Assembly (NCBI RefSeq): GCF_020497125.1
Contig: NC_059079.1
Span: forward strand, 14,899,553-14,963,552
Source: Mauremys mutica
Lineage: Eukaryota; Chordata; Testudines; Geoemydidae
Reading direction: 5' to 3'
DNA: 64,000 bases
Position numbers and translations under genes: made by a program. Positions 22,050-33,109 of the stretch are shown here, one piece after another; position 1 is the first letter of the stretch, and every line of letters starts with the position of its first letter. The notes beneath the pieces are model-generated. The model was not told where the DNA came from, did no database searches, and was given only the letters and a program-made list of their open reading frames with translations.

Positions 22050-22280
22050 ACAACTTAATTGAGATTGCCTGTCGGTCTGTGATTTCTGTATGCAGCCTTC
22101 TGTGGCATGTCTTGGTTGCCCTTCATCCTGACCTAACGGAGTTGATGTCATTTTTATGAACTTTATTAATTAGTACACTGCAGACTTGCACTTGCGCTTT
22201 AAAGATGTTTCTACACTGTAAAAAGCACAGAGATGATCTTGCGTGTCTTCGCTTAGTGAAGAAAACAGTACCCCATAATG
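22050..22280. promoter_or_regulatory. Candidate conserved non-coding element
   Basis: Unique-looking sequence with homeodomain-type 'tttattaattagta' (about 22161-22175) and 'ccataatgcatgcc' (octamer/PBX-like) near 22272. No repeat signature. Evidence is weak and qualitative. Confidence 0.2.
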
Positions 22281-22659
22281 CATGCCAACTCAGGGACCCG
22301 GCTGGTAGCACTTGTAGGGTTCCGGCCAGTGGCTGGGAGATGAGGAGCAATTGCTAGATGCTGTTCCCTGCTTCACTAGGGGTTGTGAATTATGCAGAGA
22401 TGAGTCTAGTAGCCAAATCCTGATCTCTGTTGCATAAGGTAACCCAAGAGCAGAATCTAACCTCCTTTGAGGGGAAAAAAAATGTGGTAGCAGGGTGTTA
22501 CAGACAGGACTGTTGAGGGGAGATAGCAAGCCAGTTCCATAGTTTAGAGTGGAAATGGATCCTTTACAGTTTGGCACTGATTATAAATAGTTAGGAGGTG
22601 CAGCTTAGGAAGCCAGGTTTTAGGAATGTGCTGGTGTCTCGATGATGCTTGCACTTATT
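22281..22659. other. Unassigned non-coding stretch
   Basis: No gene or repeat boundary recognised. Confidence 0.35.
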
Positions 22660-22915
22660 GTTGGTAGCCACGCCAGCTCGGGGTGTGATCTCTGCAGATC
22701 TCAGAAGGAAAACAGGGCTGGGCCTGGCCACTAGTCAAAGGGAGGCTGCTAAACACAACCCAGGGTGCAGCAGGAGGTGGTGCTAGGGATTCAGTAGGCA
22801 GCATTCTTCCCTCGAAGTTTGTACTGGGCAAATGCAGAAGCATGTTAGTGCTGCCCTGCTAGAGGGCCCTCTTTTAGTTCTGTCTAAAACAGGACCTTGC
22901 CATGAGTGGTCACAG
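22660..22915 (+). mobile_element. 5S rRNA-derived SINE (degraded)
   Basis: From about 22683 the sequence follows 5S rRNA from its middle to its end: 'tgatctctgcagatctcaga' corresponds to the CGATCTCGTCTGATCTCGG region, then 'aaacagggctgggcctgg' to the A-box/intermediate region, then the TGGGAGACC-CTGGG region in altered form, and 'cccagggtgcagcaggaggt' to the 3' end. A body follows with 'gattcagtaggcagcattct', 'ttccctcgaagt' and 'gtgctgccctgctagagggc'. A 5S head with a fixed body is the structure of a 5S-derived SINE; I recall such a family in reptiles, but the name cannot be verified here. Confidence 0.65.
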
Positions 22916-22966
22916 ATTTTAGGGCCAGAAGGAATCATTATGATCATCTGTTCATTAGATCATTAA
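22916..22966 (+). mobile_element. CR1/LINE-type 3' end fragment
   Basis: 'attttagggccagaaggaat' followed by 'cattatgatcatctgttc' resembles a LINE 3' UTR end that often appears as 'aggccagaagggaccattatgatcat'. It is short and uncertain. Confidence 0.4.
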
Positions 22967-23868
22967 AGAGCTCCTGGCACTTTTGGCAAGAATTAGGATA
23001 TTAGCCCCAGAGCACTGCTAGATTACAACGTGGGTATTAAAGTCATCTTGCATATTCGTAGTGTTAACTGGATATGATACTCTTCCCTTCCCTCCCCTCC
23101 CTACATTTTTTGCATAAAGTTACTGTAGGCTATTCATCAGCTACTAAGTTCTACCCCAGAGGTGGCTGCACTTCAGTGGCTGGTGAAATGATTCTGGGGT
23201 GTGTGTGTGTAATATATATATAGTTTGTATCACGTACAGTAAACATAAATGATCATAGATATTGTTTTGAAATAATGTATTTAAGTAGTAAACATAGTAC
23301 AAGTAACTTGGATTTCATTATATATTTGCATATTAACTAGTTTACAGCACTTAGTAAGTATGGAGCATCTGTCACCATAAAACAAAATACATTGTAATTC
23401 TGGGCATAAACGAAAAGTGTTTATAGATTGAAAACTTATTTTCAAGATCATAGGATTTCCTTTAGAATGCATTTTGAATGGAAGGTTTGCCTTCAAAATT
23501 ACTGCATACTTCTATTTAGCACTCAGGTGTGTTCTAATCAAACAGGTAGTTTCAGTAAACTTTGGTACTGGAAATGTAAACACCAGAAGATTTCAGAAAA
23601 TATGTATTACAAAACTTTTATATAGTGCCATATATTTCCTTGGAGCTTTACCTGTTCCCAAGACTTTACACTCTGAGGCCATGTTCCAAAGCTGAATGAG
23701 GTCAATCAGCAGACACTCGTTGACTACAATCAGTTTTGAATCAGACCCTGATGTAACTTACAGGGATGCCAATGTGGAGCAAGTCTGCTGAGACGCCCAT
23801 GAGGATGTGGGGACTCTCTATCTAAAGCAGACTCCTCTTCTTTCTTCTCATTGCTTAGTGAGTCATAT
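22967..23868. other. Unassigned non-coding stretch with GT/TA microsatellite
   Basis: No gene recognised. A (GT)n run passing into (AT)n lies at 23199-23222. Confidence 0.45.
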
Positions 23869-23986
23869 GACCATACCACCCTGAACAGTCTTAATCATAT
23901 CTGATCTGTGAAGCTAAGCAGGGTCAGGCCAGGCCTATTCAGCACTGGGTGGGAGACTTTGTAGGAATACTTGGTGTGGCAAGCTT
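23869..23986 (+). pseudogene. 5S rRNA-derived sequence, nearly full length
   Basis: About 118 bp aligns along nearly the whole of vertebrate 5S rRNA (about 120 nt): 'gaccataccaccctgaac' matches the 5' GGCCATACCACCCTGAAC, 'tatctgatctgtgaagctaa' the TCTGATCTCGGAAGCTAA region, 'gcagggtcaggcc' the A box, 'tgggtgggagac' the C box, and 'ggaatacttggtgtggc' the 3' part. The pol III A-box region is almost unchanged, while the C box and stem-forming positions carry substitutions, so a functional rRNA is unlikely. It may be a 5S pseudogene or the head of a 5S-type SINE; a MIR follows with no gap. Confidence 0.85.
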
Positions 23987-24200
23987 AGTGAGGAGTCCAG
24001 TGTCTAGGCCACTAGCCTGGGATTTGGGAGACACAACTTCCTGTGTGACCTTTGACAAGCCATTTAAGTCTCTCTGTGTCTCAGTTCCCCATCTGTAAAA
24101 TGGGGGTAATAGCACTTACCTACCTCACGGGGGTGTTACAAAGATAAATACATGGAAAGGCTGAGGTGCTCAGATATTAGGGCTGTATAAGTAATTAAAT
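23987..24200 (+). mobile_element. MIR SINE fused behind 5S sequence
   Basis: Forward MIR: 'ggccactagcctgggatttg', 'acttcctgtgtgaccttt', 'gacaagccatttaagtctct', 'ctgtgtctcagttccccatc', 'tgtaaaatgggggtaatagc', 'acctacctcacgggggtgtt'. The tRNA-like head has lost the segment that would hold the B box, between 'gggagacac' and 'aacttcctg'. It directly abuts the 5S-like sequence on its left. Confidence 0.85.
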
Positions 24201-24392
24201 TATGTAACTTAAGTAATCTAGATCGGCTTGAAGGAAGAAGGCGGTGGGAGAAGGCACAGCATAAGCACTGGCAATGCAGACACTGTGAGCAGGAGTATGA
24301 GATACACAAAGGGCAGGATAATATTGGGTCTTTGATGATAAGAAGCTTGAATGTGGGGCAATAGGGAACAGGAAGCCAATGGATGGAAGCAA

Positions 24393-24413
24393 TGGTGGTG
24401 GTGGTGGTGATGA
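24393..24413 (+). repeat. TGG trinucleotide run
   Basis: Five to six TGG units followed by two TGA units. Confidence 0.9.
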
Positions 24414-24507
24414 TGTGTCTGGCTTCAAACAAAAGTGGAAGAAGGTGAGAGGCAGTGAGGCTAGCCAGAAGAAAGTCATAGTCCTTATGACACAATAAGA
24501 TTTTCAG

Positions 24508-24582
24508 GGTGAAATGCTGGTTGCATTGAAGCCAATGGGAGTCTAACCACTGACTTCAGTGGAACCAAGATTTCACCCACCT
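24508..24582. repeat. Palindromic repeat with 30-bp arms
   Basis: The left arm 'gggtgaaatgctggttgcat' and the complement of the right arm, 'gggtgaaatcttggttccac', pair at about 16 of 20 positions and continue with 'tgaagccaatggga' against 'tgaagtca'. It is a MITE-like hairpin. Confidence 0.6.
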
Positions 24583-25384
24583 GGTGAATCTTGATCAGCT
24601 CCCATATGGCTTGACACAAGTGTAGGATGGGCACTTAAAAATGATGCTGTCTCCCTGTAACTAGCCACTGTCATAATTATGCTGTATCATACTTCTTAAA
24701 AATAAAAGAATCTTAAATAGGTTTGAGCAGGCAAAAACCTCTGGCAATGTGTCCTGTGTCATAAATAACTATCAAGCTGGGACTATGCCTCAAAATCTCA
24801 TTTGCTTCCACTTTACCTAGGAGTAAAATCTGTGATTATTTGCACACAATGTCTTGTTTCTATTCGTACTTTTAAAACTCATTATCTGGAGGCTATCTGT
24901 TTAATCTAAGGTAATTAGGGCAATAGCAGCCGAGTGTTATTTTTACACACTTGTCAGCAAGCAATCCGATTGACTGTATGCCAGTAATGTGTTGTGAACA
25001 GACCCTGATATGGGCTTGTGGCACAATTAGTGAAATTTCCCACTTAAAGGCAAAAGGATATGGCTCAAATTCTCCCTACACGTATACTGGTGTGCAGCCT
25101 TATTGACTCCACTGGGGTTACACCCGTGACAGAGAATATAAGGTGACTCTCTCCAAAGCAGGCAGCCATGCACTCAGCGCACAATGTGATGCCATTACCT
25201 TGGAGTAATGGGAGGTAAGGTATTGCACATTTAAGCCACAGTCCTGCTTTGTTTGTGAGACTGACTGATGCTTACTCATGTCACGCTTATATACCTATTT
25301 AATATACAACTTTTCTATGTTGGCTCATCTTTTTAAAAGGATGGTTACAGTAACGAGTATACTAGTCAGTGTCTCACTTTCTTT
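24583..25384. other. Unassigned stretch, part may be conserved non-coding
   Basis: No gene recognised. 24830-25050 is complex sequence with no repeat signature. 25065-25140 contains 'attgactccactggggtta', an arm of the small palindromic repeats. Confidence 0.3.
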
Positions 25385-25490
25385 AAAGCTTTCTTAGGGA
25401 CTGTCCTTTTTGGTCTGTGTTTGTACAGCACCTAGCACAATGGGTCCCTGGTCTGTGACGGGAGCTACTAGGTACAGCAATAATACATTG
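25385..25490 (+). mobile_element. L2-like LINE 3' tail
   Basis: 'gggactgtcctttttggtct', 'gtttgtacagcacctagcac', 'aatgggtccctggtctgtga', 'ctactaggtacagcaataat' form the same ordered block as at 35432 and 49797, ending in an AATAAT-like tail. Confidence 0.6.
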
Positions 25491-26379
25491 TTGCTCATCC
25501 CAAAGTCCATCAGCATTTAAACTCGTATACTATTCCTTATGTTTATAACCACACTTTACATGTAAATCTCCAAGTACATCTGTGAACAATAGACCCCAAA
25601 GGTCTCCATTCTAATCTGAGATACACAAACCAATGTATCTAGAAATGCCTCCAGGGAAGTTGTGCACCTTGGGGAATATGTCGATGTTTGAAGATACACG
25701 GGGTCCGATTCTGATCTTGCTTACGTTGGTTGGTCCCAGAAGTGATGTCATTGACTTAAATGGAGCTGCCCCAAGTTACACTGTTGAACTCAAACTCCAG
25801 CCAGCATGATAGCAGAGCGCTTGTCTCAAATCAGAAAGGCGCTTTTAATTTGAGGAGAGGGCTTGAAGTCTTCAAGAGTGCCAAGCCTACAATTGGTAAC
25901 AGGCCTCTTCTGCATTGTTTGTATACGCTACTAACTTGACTCCAACAGTGACCAGAGAGTTTTCTCACCTTGAGGATCTCTGAGGAAATAATAAAGGAAT
26001 CACCTATTTCCTTCAGCCTTCTGCTCCTCCTTCAAATGTTTCCATGCAGAAGTGGTGATTTAACACAAGAGGCTCTTTTCTAATGAACAGAGACTTGCTT
26101 GTGCCCAGAATTTGTATATCAGAAAATCGGGGACAAACTCCTGGATGCTCTCAGAGTAGAACAAATCCTGTGCGGTAACCTGCTATCATCAGGTGTTTTC
26201 ACAGTGATCGTCATCCTTACAGCTCCTCTGGGGCTACCTAGGCATGGGGAAGTGGAATAAATAATCAGAAGATGTCTCTAGCTGATATTTTCAGCCAAAT
26301 TGATATTGGTCCAAGATTTAACACTTCCTTTCTCTGCCAGCCACAGAGTAAGAATAACATGTTTTCAGGATATCAGAAA
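25491..26379. other. Unassigned non-coding stretch
   Basis: No gene recognised. 25698-25790 holds one more palindrome-like 'gggtccgattctgatct...gacttaaatggagc' unit. Confidence 0.35.
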
Positions 26380-26640
26380 CCACTAGAAATCTGTCATGCT
26401 TTGCACTTGAATACTGCCTTCCATCTGAGGATCTCAAAGCAACCCATTATTGGAGCCTCACAGTATGCCATGGCGGGGGGCGGGGGAGAGATTGTTATTA
26501 ATTATTTAGCATTTATTTATTACTATAACTGTCTGACAAATGAGGGGACTGGAGCAGAGATCTTGCTGCGTGGATCTGAGGGCAGAACTTCCATGCAAGT
26601 GTGACATGTATGGAAAAACTTCAAATGCACTTCTTTCCCT
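26380..26640 (-). mobile_element. CORE-SINE/MIR-like fragment
   Basis: 'actgccttccatctgaggat' followed by 'ctcaaagcaaccc', then a TTATT-rich core and 'gacaaatgaggggactggag' resemble the same repeat as at 836-1030. Confidence 0.45.
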
Positions 26641-26677
26641 GGCAATCTGTTGGTCTGTTGTCCTCCCATGTATGCAG

Positions 26678-27200
26678 GGGTACCCCCAGAATTTTTTTCT
26701 GATGGTACATACCTTCAATCCCTGTGGAGCCATCCCTGCTGCTGGCTTCAGCTCCTCACCTGCCGAGTTTGTGCCTTGCTCTGCTCCCGCCTTCCAGCCT
26801 GGCCTGCTCACTCCTCAGCCCTAAGAGAGGACACAGGCTGCTGGAAGTGGGGTGAGGCCAGGCAGGTCTCTGGTGCAGGAGCTGGCCCTCAGCAGTAGCT
26901 AGGTGGAGCAGTGCTGGCCATGTCAGTCCCTACTCAGGCTTGGCCCCTGCAGCTCCTCGATCATGATGGAGGGGTCATGAAGCCAAAATTAAGTGAGTAG
27001 CGCTGTGACCACCATACCCTTCCCTGTTCATGGAAATTGCAACATCCCTCACTCAGTTTTGGCTCTGTGGCTCCTCTATCATGACAGATGGTCAGCAGGG
27101 CCAAACCTGAGTGGGAAGTGGGGCAAACAGTGCTGCTCCTTCTCAATCCCGGCAATGGTACGCACCATGCACACAGCTGTGGGCACCACTGCATGCACGT
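26678..27200. repeat. Possible DNA-transposon fragment
   Basis: It starts with hAT-like 'caggggtacccccagaattt'. The interior holds two loosely similar units ('ctcgatcatgatggaggggt' and 'ctctatcatgacagatggtc'). No matching right end or target duplication was found, so this is a weak call. Confidence 0.3.
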
Positions 27201-30069
27201 CTTACTGCAGTACTCTCATCTTGTCTCCCCTGAAGAGAAGAAAGGTTAATGACTTGCTGTGTGACCTTGACGAAGTCCGTGACGGAGCATGACTCCTAAC
27301 CATCTGCTCTGACCCCTAAGCCTATATATGAAGAAGCCTCTTTTGCAGGTCTCTTCTTTTCTAAACAAAACTATCTTTGTCATTGGGTGCCACTCCATTT
27401 GGTGTGTTTTGTCTTCGTGGCTATAGATGTTCTACTTCTGGAAACTTCTAAACGGTATGCTAAAATTCCATATCTTCAGGGCTGTAACTTGAATCTGAAT
27501 AATATGGCTCTGTTATTCCCAGAAACTTTGGAGTAAGCCTCGTCCTGGTCTAGAATACCATTACACGTTTGCCGTGACTGTTAAAAATAAAGGTGCACTC
27601 GATGGATCTTTACTCCAATGTTCTACTCTAATTGCATGTATGAAGGTCAGGATAGTGGAATAGTACCTTGTGGCCCTGTGGGTAAAACTTCCCCATGAAT
27701 GTGAAATCCCTGAAAAATTGCAAAAGCCATTCTTACCCTGACAGTCGGAGGCACTTCCGCCTTTGTGTCATGCTGGTCTGCAGCGTTATTTACTCATGGG
27801 CTGCGTATATTAAGTGTAATGAGAGTTGCATCCCTTAGTGAAGAGGGCAATTAACCCCACATATGTAAATCTCTTGGATTTCATAAGTAGTAAATGGTGG
27901 GGAGGGGGTCTAACAGTGTGTTTTGGAGGCAGATCTTTAATCTCAGTCTTTCAGTAAACAGACCTTTGATTAAACTGAACTTGTGACTTGAGAAATGCAC
28001 GTTGGGAATGGTTTCCCCCACATATCTCTCTATACCTTATCTTCCTCTTTGGTCTAATCATTGGTAATACAAGAGAAAATAATAATTAAAAAAATTGCTT
28101 CTAGCAGTCAAGTAGAGATTGCATTCTATTTGCAGGTGTATTGTAATGTCACTAAGGGTTCTGGCTGGAGAGTAGGCAGTGTCTGCTCAACAGGCTGCCT
28201 GTTTCCCATTGAATGCTGTGGTAGCAGAGTGTGCAGCTGAGCCAGAGAAGCTACTCCAAGAAATGACCTGGAGTACGAAGGGTTGTGCTGGGAGCTGCTG
28301 TGTCTCACCATCCCTTGTTGGTGTCTGTGTGTGCCACTGCAGAAGTACACCCATCAGTCCTGTTTTCATGCTCTATTCCCCAGTGGGAGGAGGCAGACAC
28401 CTGCAGTACCCAGATGCGTTGCTTGGCAACCCCCATGCTGGGCCCAGACCCACCCTCCCACTCCAAATACAGCCATCATTTCTGTGCTCTCAATACCCCC
28501 ACGGTGAGGAGAACAATATATCGGACATCGCCCAGATACCCTGGCCTGACCAGGTCTTTATAAAAACACCCAGTTACCATGATAGGCTTCCTGTCTGCAC
28601 TGGCAAACCTGAGTGCCCAGAGTGCCAAATATCTGACACACGTCACTTGCCAGCATAATGTACTTTCCATCACTTATGCCCATAGTGCCCCGCTGTTCTT
28701 TGCATGGAGATTTTTTGATGAGCTGTCACCTGCGCCTGCCTCCAAATCACATGGCGTAGAAGTTTGGCCCATGCTACCAGAAAAAGCATCCCCCATCCTG
28801 ACCCAGATAGCCCAAACCTCTCTTCCTCATGGCTGAGAGCTAAAGACCAGCCCCTGGAGACGAGCGAAAGCTGTAGATGATGTGCTGGGTATTTATAGAG
28901 CACTGGACTACACAGTAAAATTTAATCCTAGGCTCCTGCACATGCACTGTATTGAGTTCTGTGGGCCTGACCCAACTCCTGTCGAAGTTCATGGGAGTCT
29001 CTCCACTGACTGCAGCAGGAGCTAGATCAGGCCCTGCATCACCACACAGTTAAGTATTTAAGTTCAAGAAATGTGGATTTCTTCCTGGGTTTTTCACGTT
29101 TGGTGATAAGGTGCTGCACACACAATAAGGGAAAGGATCATACACGGATAATACAAAGTATGCAAGGGTCCATTAGTCAAGATTCAGTGTAAAGAACATA
29201 CAAGTTCCTGGTTTAGTTAAAGATGCTCATGTTTCATGTCTCGTCACGTAGGCTTGAGGCAGAGATCACTGCACTCTTGCCAGAGAATTTGTGACTTACA
29301 CAGCTGCCAATAGAGAGGTTCTGTGGTGAGGGCCAAATTAGCATTTTGATTAACCTGTGCTGGAGAGTAAAACATTCCTGAGCAAGAGGCAAAATTTGCC
29401 ATCCTCCCTGATTGCAGAATGAGTCTCTGTTTTGGAAAGTGAAGGATTTCATTTAGAGTAAAAGATTTTTGTTTTTTTCCTAAATAAGTAAATGCATTTA
29501 TGAAACCTCCTGTCCTCCATCCGTTAATTTACTGCTCTGTTCATTTTTCTTCATGGGTACTCCCCCAACCTCTCTGAATTTTCTCTCTTTTCTCCAACCC
29601 TTGACTCCCCTTTTCACCCAACCATGGGGAGTGGGGGATTTCCTGCTCCCATATAGGATTCTTTCACTCCCTCCCTTCTTGTGTCTCCATCCTTGCCTGT
29701 GGGGATTCTCCCTGCAGATCCTGCTCTCTGGGGGAGGCAGAAATGGGAGGGCAACAGGGAGAATAGAGAAGTCACTTCCCTGAGCCTGGATGGAAACAAA
29801 AGGAGGAAGAGAGAAGCAAATGCTTACTGAGTCCAGGGCTCAGTGGTTTCTGCAGGGACAAGAAGAAAGCAGGGGTTGCCTGGAGCCCTGAGTGATTCAT
29901 TGCTGGGAAGCTGAAGGGAAGACTAGGCACAGATTAAAGACCCATCAGGCATGAGCTTCCCTCTCATTTCTGCCCACTCAAGCCTCCTGTAGCCTCTTTG
30001 CACTAGCTGCAAGTAGCCTCTTGCAGGGTGGATGGCTTTGAATAGGACAGAAGGAGCTGTGGGCTGGTG
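27201..30069. other. Unassigned non-coding stretch
   Basis: No gene recognised in about 2.9 kb. A 159-codon open frame at 28179-28658 overlaps several others and has no domain. 28965-29036 holds a palindromic unit ('gggcctgacccaactcctgt ... atcaggccct'). Confidence 0.4.
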
Positions 30070-30121
30070 AAAGGGTCTTGGGAGCCAGATCTGGCCCATG
30101 GGTCACATGTTTGACACTCCT
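30070..30121. mobile_element. hAT-type right end, left end missing
   Basis: 'gccagatctggcccatgggt' followed by 'cacatgtttgacactcctg' is the right-hand end of a hAT-like family. The matching left end and the expected copy of 'gtctagac' are not found upstream, so the element is truncated. Confidence 0.55.
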
Positions 30122-30494
30122 GGTCTAGACAGTGTCACAGTGGTTACATAAGCAAAATCTTATGAGTTGCTATTGCTTTTTCCAGTGATCTGGATTAGTA
30201 TTGACTGGAGCTGAGAGTTGTCTTAGACCCTATTGGGTTTAGTCCTGGCACAGTGGCTACTCTGGCCATGACTGACAAGTTTTGGTTGTAGTAGTAGTAA
30301 TAATAATAGTCACATGTAGCATAGACTTTCAGAAGGATAAAGGGAAGTTACAATGGGATTTGACTGTCTAAGTCAATAGATACTGGGTACTTTTTTTGCC
30401 TTTGAAAATCTCTCCAGGCACTTTCAGTGCAAGGTTCTCAAAAATATTTCCCAACTTTCATAGATTAAGGGTCAAATTTTCAAAAGCATCTAAA
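30122..30494. other. Unassigned non-coding stretch
   Basis: No gene recognised. A TAG/TAA trinucleotide run is at 30289-30309. Confidence 0.4.
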
Positions 30495-30551
30495 TCTCAA
30501 GACTCTCCAAAGAGATGAGTATCATTTCCCCCATTTTCTATATGGATAAAC
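30495..30551 (-). mobile_element. MIR SINE, segment on the left of a nested MITE
   Basis: 'atttcccccattttctatat' and 'ggataaactaagg' correspond to the MIR core in reverse. The repeat continues at 30855. Confidence 0.75.
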
Positions 30552-30854
30552 TAAGGCTTTGTCTACGCTAAAGGGAAAAGTCGATCTAAGCTATGCAATT
30601 TGAGTTACATGACTAGCATAACTCAAATCGACATAGCTTAGATTACTTGCCGTGCGGTCCACTCTACGTGACGTCAACGGGAGACACTCTCCCATCGACT
30701 CCCCTTATTCTTCTCGATTGGTTGGAATACAGGAGTCGACGGGAGAGCGAGATTGGCGGTCAGTTTAGCAGGTCTTCGCTAGACCCGCTAAATCGACCGC
30801 CAATGCATTGATTGGCGCAGCGTCGATCCTCTGGTAAGTGTAGACAAGCCCTAA
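30552..30854. mobile_element. PIF/Harbinger MITE with TAA target duplication
   Basis: The element spans 30555-30851 (297 bp). It begins 'ggctttgtctacgctaa' and ends 'agtgtagacaagccc', an inverted pair. It is flanked by 'taa' at 30552-30554 and 30852-30854, fitting the TWA target of PIF/Harbinger. The interior has mirrored 'aagtcgatctaagctatg / catagcttagatt' and 'gatcgac' blocks and a high CpG content for its surroundings. It interrupts a MIR, whose two halves join in register. Confidence 0.9.
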
Positions 30855-30980
30855 GACACAAAGAGACAAAGTAACTTGCCTAAGGTATATGCTGAGTCAT
30901 TGTTGCAACTAAAATTAGTACTTGGGCCTCCTGACTCCAGTCCTGTGTTCCAACCTGTAGACTATGATGCCTTTCTACTT
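30855..30980 (-). mobile_element. MIR SINE, segment on the right of a nested MITE
   Basis: 'gacaaagtaacttgcctaag', 'gtatatgctgagtcattg', 'ctgactccagtcctgtgttc' and 'tagactatgatgcctttct' follow the reverse MIR consensus from the SINE core to the tRNA-like head. Confidence 0.78.
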
Positions 30981-31269
30981 GATTACAATAATCTCTCCCT
31001 AATAAAAGACAGAGGTTGTTGAGCAATTACAGATATTAAGAAAGTACTTTGGAACACTATTGGGTCTCTCAAATACCTTTAACATGTATTTAATTCACTG
31101 GTTAGTTGCTTCATACTACTTTTCAGTGGGGCTTTCTGAGGCTATTGAAGTCTGGCTTTAATATTTTCTCTTCAGGATTTAAGACTTTAAACAGTATAAC
31201 TTGGTCGTTCGGTTTCTACTCCACCCTTCTTGCACCCACCTCCAATGGAAAAATAAATCTTTAACTTGA

Positions 31270-31760
31270 ACTTGAATTCACAGAGCGCTCTCAAACATTG
31301 AGTATCGATGTTGTTTCATTATTAAACCACTGTGCTGCTGTTACCATGGAAACAAAGCAACAAATATTTGGAGCTATGTAACACCTTCCACCAAAATTCC
31401 AGACAAGAATATTTTGGAAAGTGCTTCTGTCAATCAGGCCACTCCTGTTCATTGAATGAATGCTTTGTGTAGCTCGAGTGTACTCCTACTCAGACTTAAA
31501 AGGGTGGAACTCTCCTCTCAGCTTTATAAACAGTGCTTGTGTTTACATTTAAAAAAAAAAAAGAGAGAAAGAAAGTAATGACTTCAGCACTTCGTTCCCC
31601 AGTCTAAATGACAAATATGAGACTTCAGGAATGTCCCAAATTTAAAGCATAAAGTGTCTTTAAAAAAAATTAAAAAATCCCTATTTCCCCATAGATTTAC
31701 ACTGGCAACTTGCCAAATGATTTCACCTTGAACCCAACACAGTCAATCCAGAGATGAAAA
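31270..31760. promoter_or_regulatory. Candidate conserved non-coding element with X-box-like site
   Basis: No repeat signature. 'gttaccatggaaac' at 31340-31353 is close to the RFX X-box palindrome (GTNRCC-RGYAAC with one mismatch). Function is inferred only from this motif and from sequence texture. A poly-A stretch lies at 31549-31562. Confidence 0.25.
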
Positions 31761-33109
31761 GGAAACACTGAAAACTTGGCCAAAAGTTATTTTTATCTTA
31801 CTACAATAACATGAGCCATCTATTTATTACCAGTGGGGAGGGATTTTTGAATTCTGCCAGGTAATTTTTACCTGAGGCTTACCATCTGTCTATACAGTTG
31901 TAGGTGAGGGGAAAAGTGACTAAACACAACAGGAGCTGCTTTCTAAAATTTAAAATGGTGCTATTGTCTGTCTTGGTCTGTTCCCTTGCTTTCGCCTGCA
32001 GACCAAAGTCAGGACAGTTTAACTATTTAAATGCCAGAAAGCTACTGGAATAGTTCACTGGAAGATCTAACAGATGAAGAGACCACAAATAGAACAGTGA
32101 TTCTGGTCCTCAAATCTTCTGAGTCTCACCATAGTGTTACACTAAGTAGAACTAGGAGTAACTTCCCTGACTTACTCCATTTTGTACTTAGTTGAACACC
32201 ATGGTGAATCAGACCCACTGTGCATCAAATCTTGTTGCTCTTCTGAGGTGGACTTTATAATAATGCATTCCTCTAGGTAGCATCTTTCATACAAGGCAAT
32301 GAAATGTTAGTTAATTAAGCACCTGGGAGGTGGGGTAAAACCCATAGGGTTGTCTGAGTGTTGGTTTAAAAAAAAAACCAGAACCACTGGTGGGTGAGGA
32401 GGTGTTCATTGTGGGGAAATAATGAAGAAAAACTCAACTGGAATTTTAAAAAATAAAACAACTATCATATAGTCAAGAATTGTTCAAATTTTAAGTTTTT
32501 AAATTTCAACCAGCTCTAAAAGTCATTTTCAAATTACAGAAAAGTTGGGATATCCCTGAGTGGTGGAATAGTCCTAAAAGCTTTGCTATCCCAATCCTTG
32601 GCTTAGTTGTAAAGTTCTGTTTTAGGTAACTGAAAATTGGACATGGCAGAATGAAGTCTCTCCCCCAGCTAAAGGCTGTCTGTGGATCAAATCCTAGCAT
32701 GTGTCCTGTCCCAAAGGAGCATATAATCAAGCTACTGCCCCCTTTTATAGAAGGCACCTCTTTTGTTCTCTCAAAACCCTGCCCTTCCATGTCGGAGGCT
32801 GCATTTTACCTCACGGTCCCTAATCAGCTTGAGGCAGATTCCTCTCCACCTATGGCTGGATTCACTATTATATTACTCCATATGCTGTTGTAAAGCCACT
32901 CGTGGAGTTACGCTGGAATAACTCAATGGTAAATCAGGTCTGGATATTAAATGACATTTTCTCTAAAGTACTTCTGCTGTCCCACACAGGGTATTTTTCA
33001 GTGTAATGCTACAGCAAACCTGATTAGGCACTGGTTTGGTTAGATTAGATTTATTAATTAAAATATGCTACCTTTATCTGTTTTTGTTTATAGAGATGCC
33101 TTAAAAAAA
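31761..33109. other. Unassigned non-coding stretch
   Basis: AT-rich, no gene or repeat boundary recognised. Confidence 0.4.

Noticed and set aside
28179..28658. 159-codon open frame
   Set aside because: It overlaps four other open frames on both strands, has no domain or compositional sign of coding, and lies in ordinary non-coding sequence.
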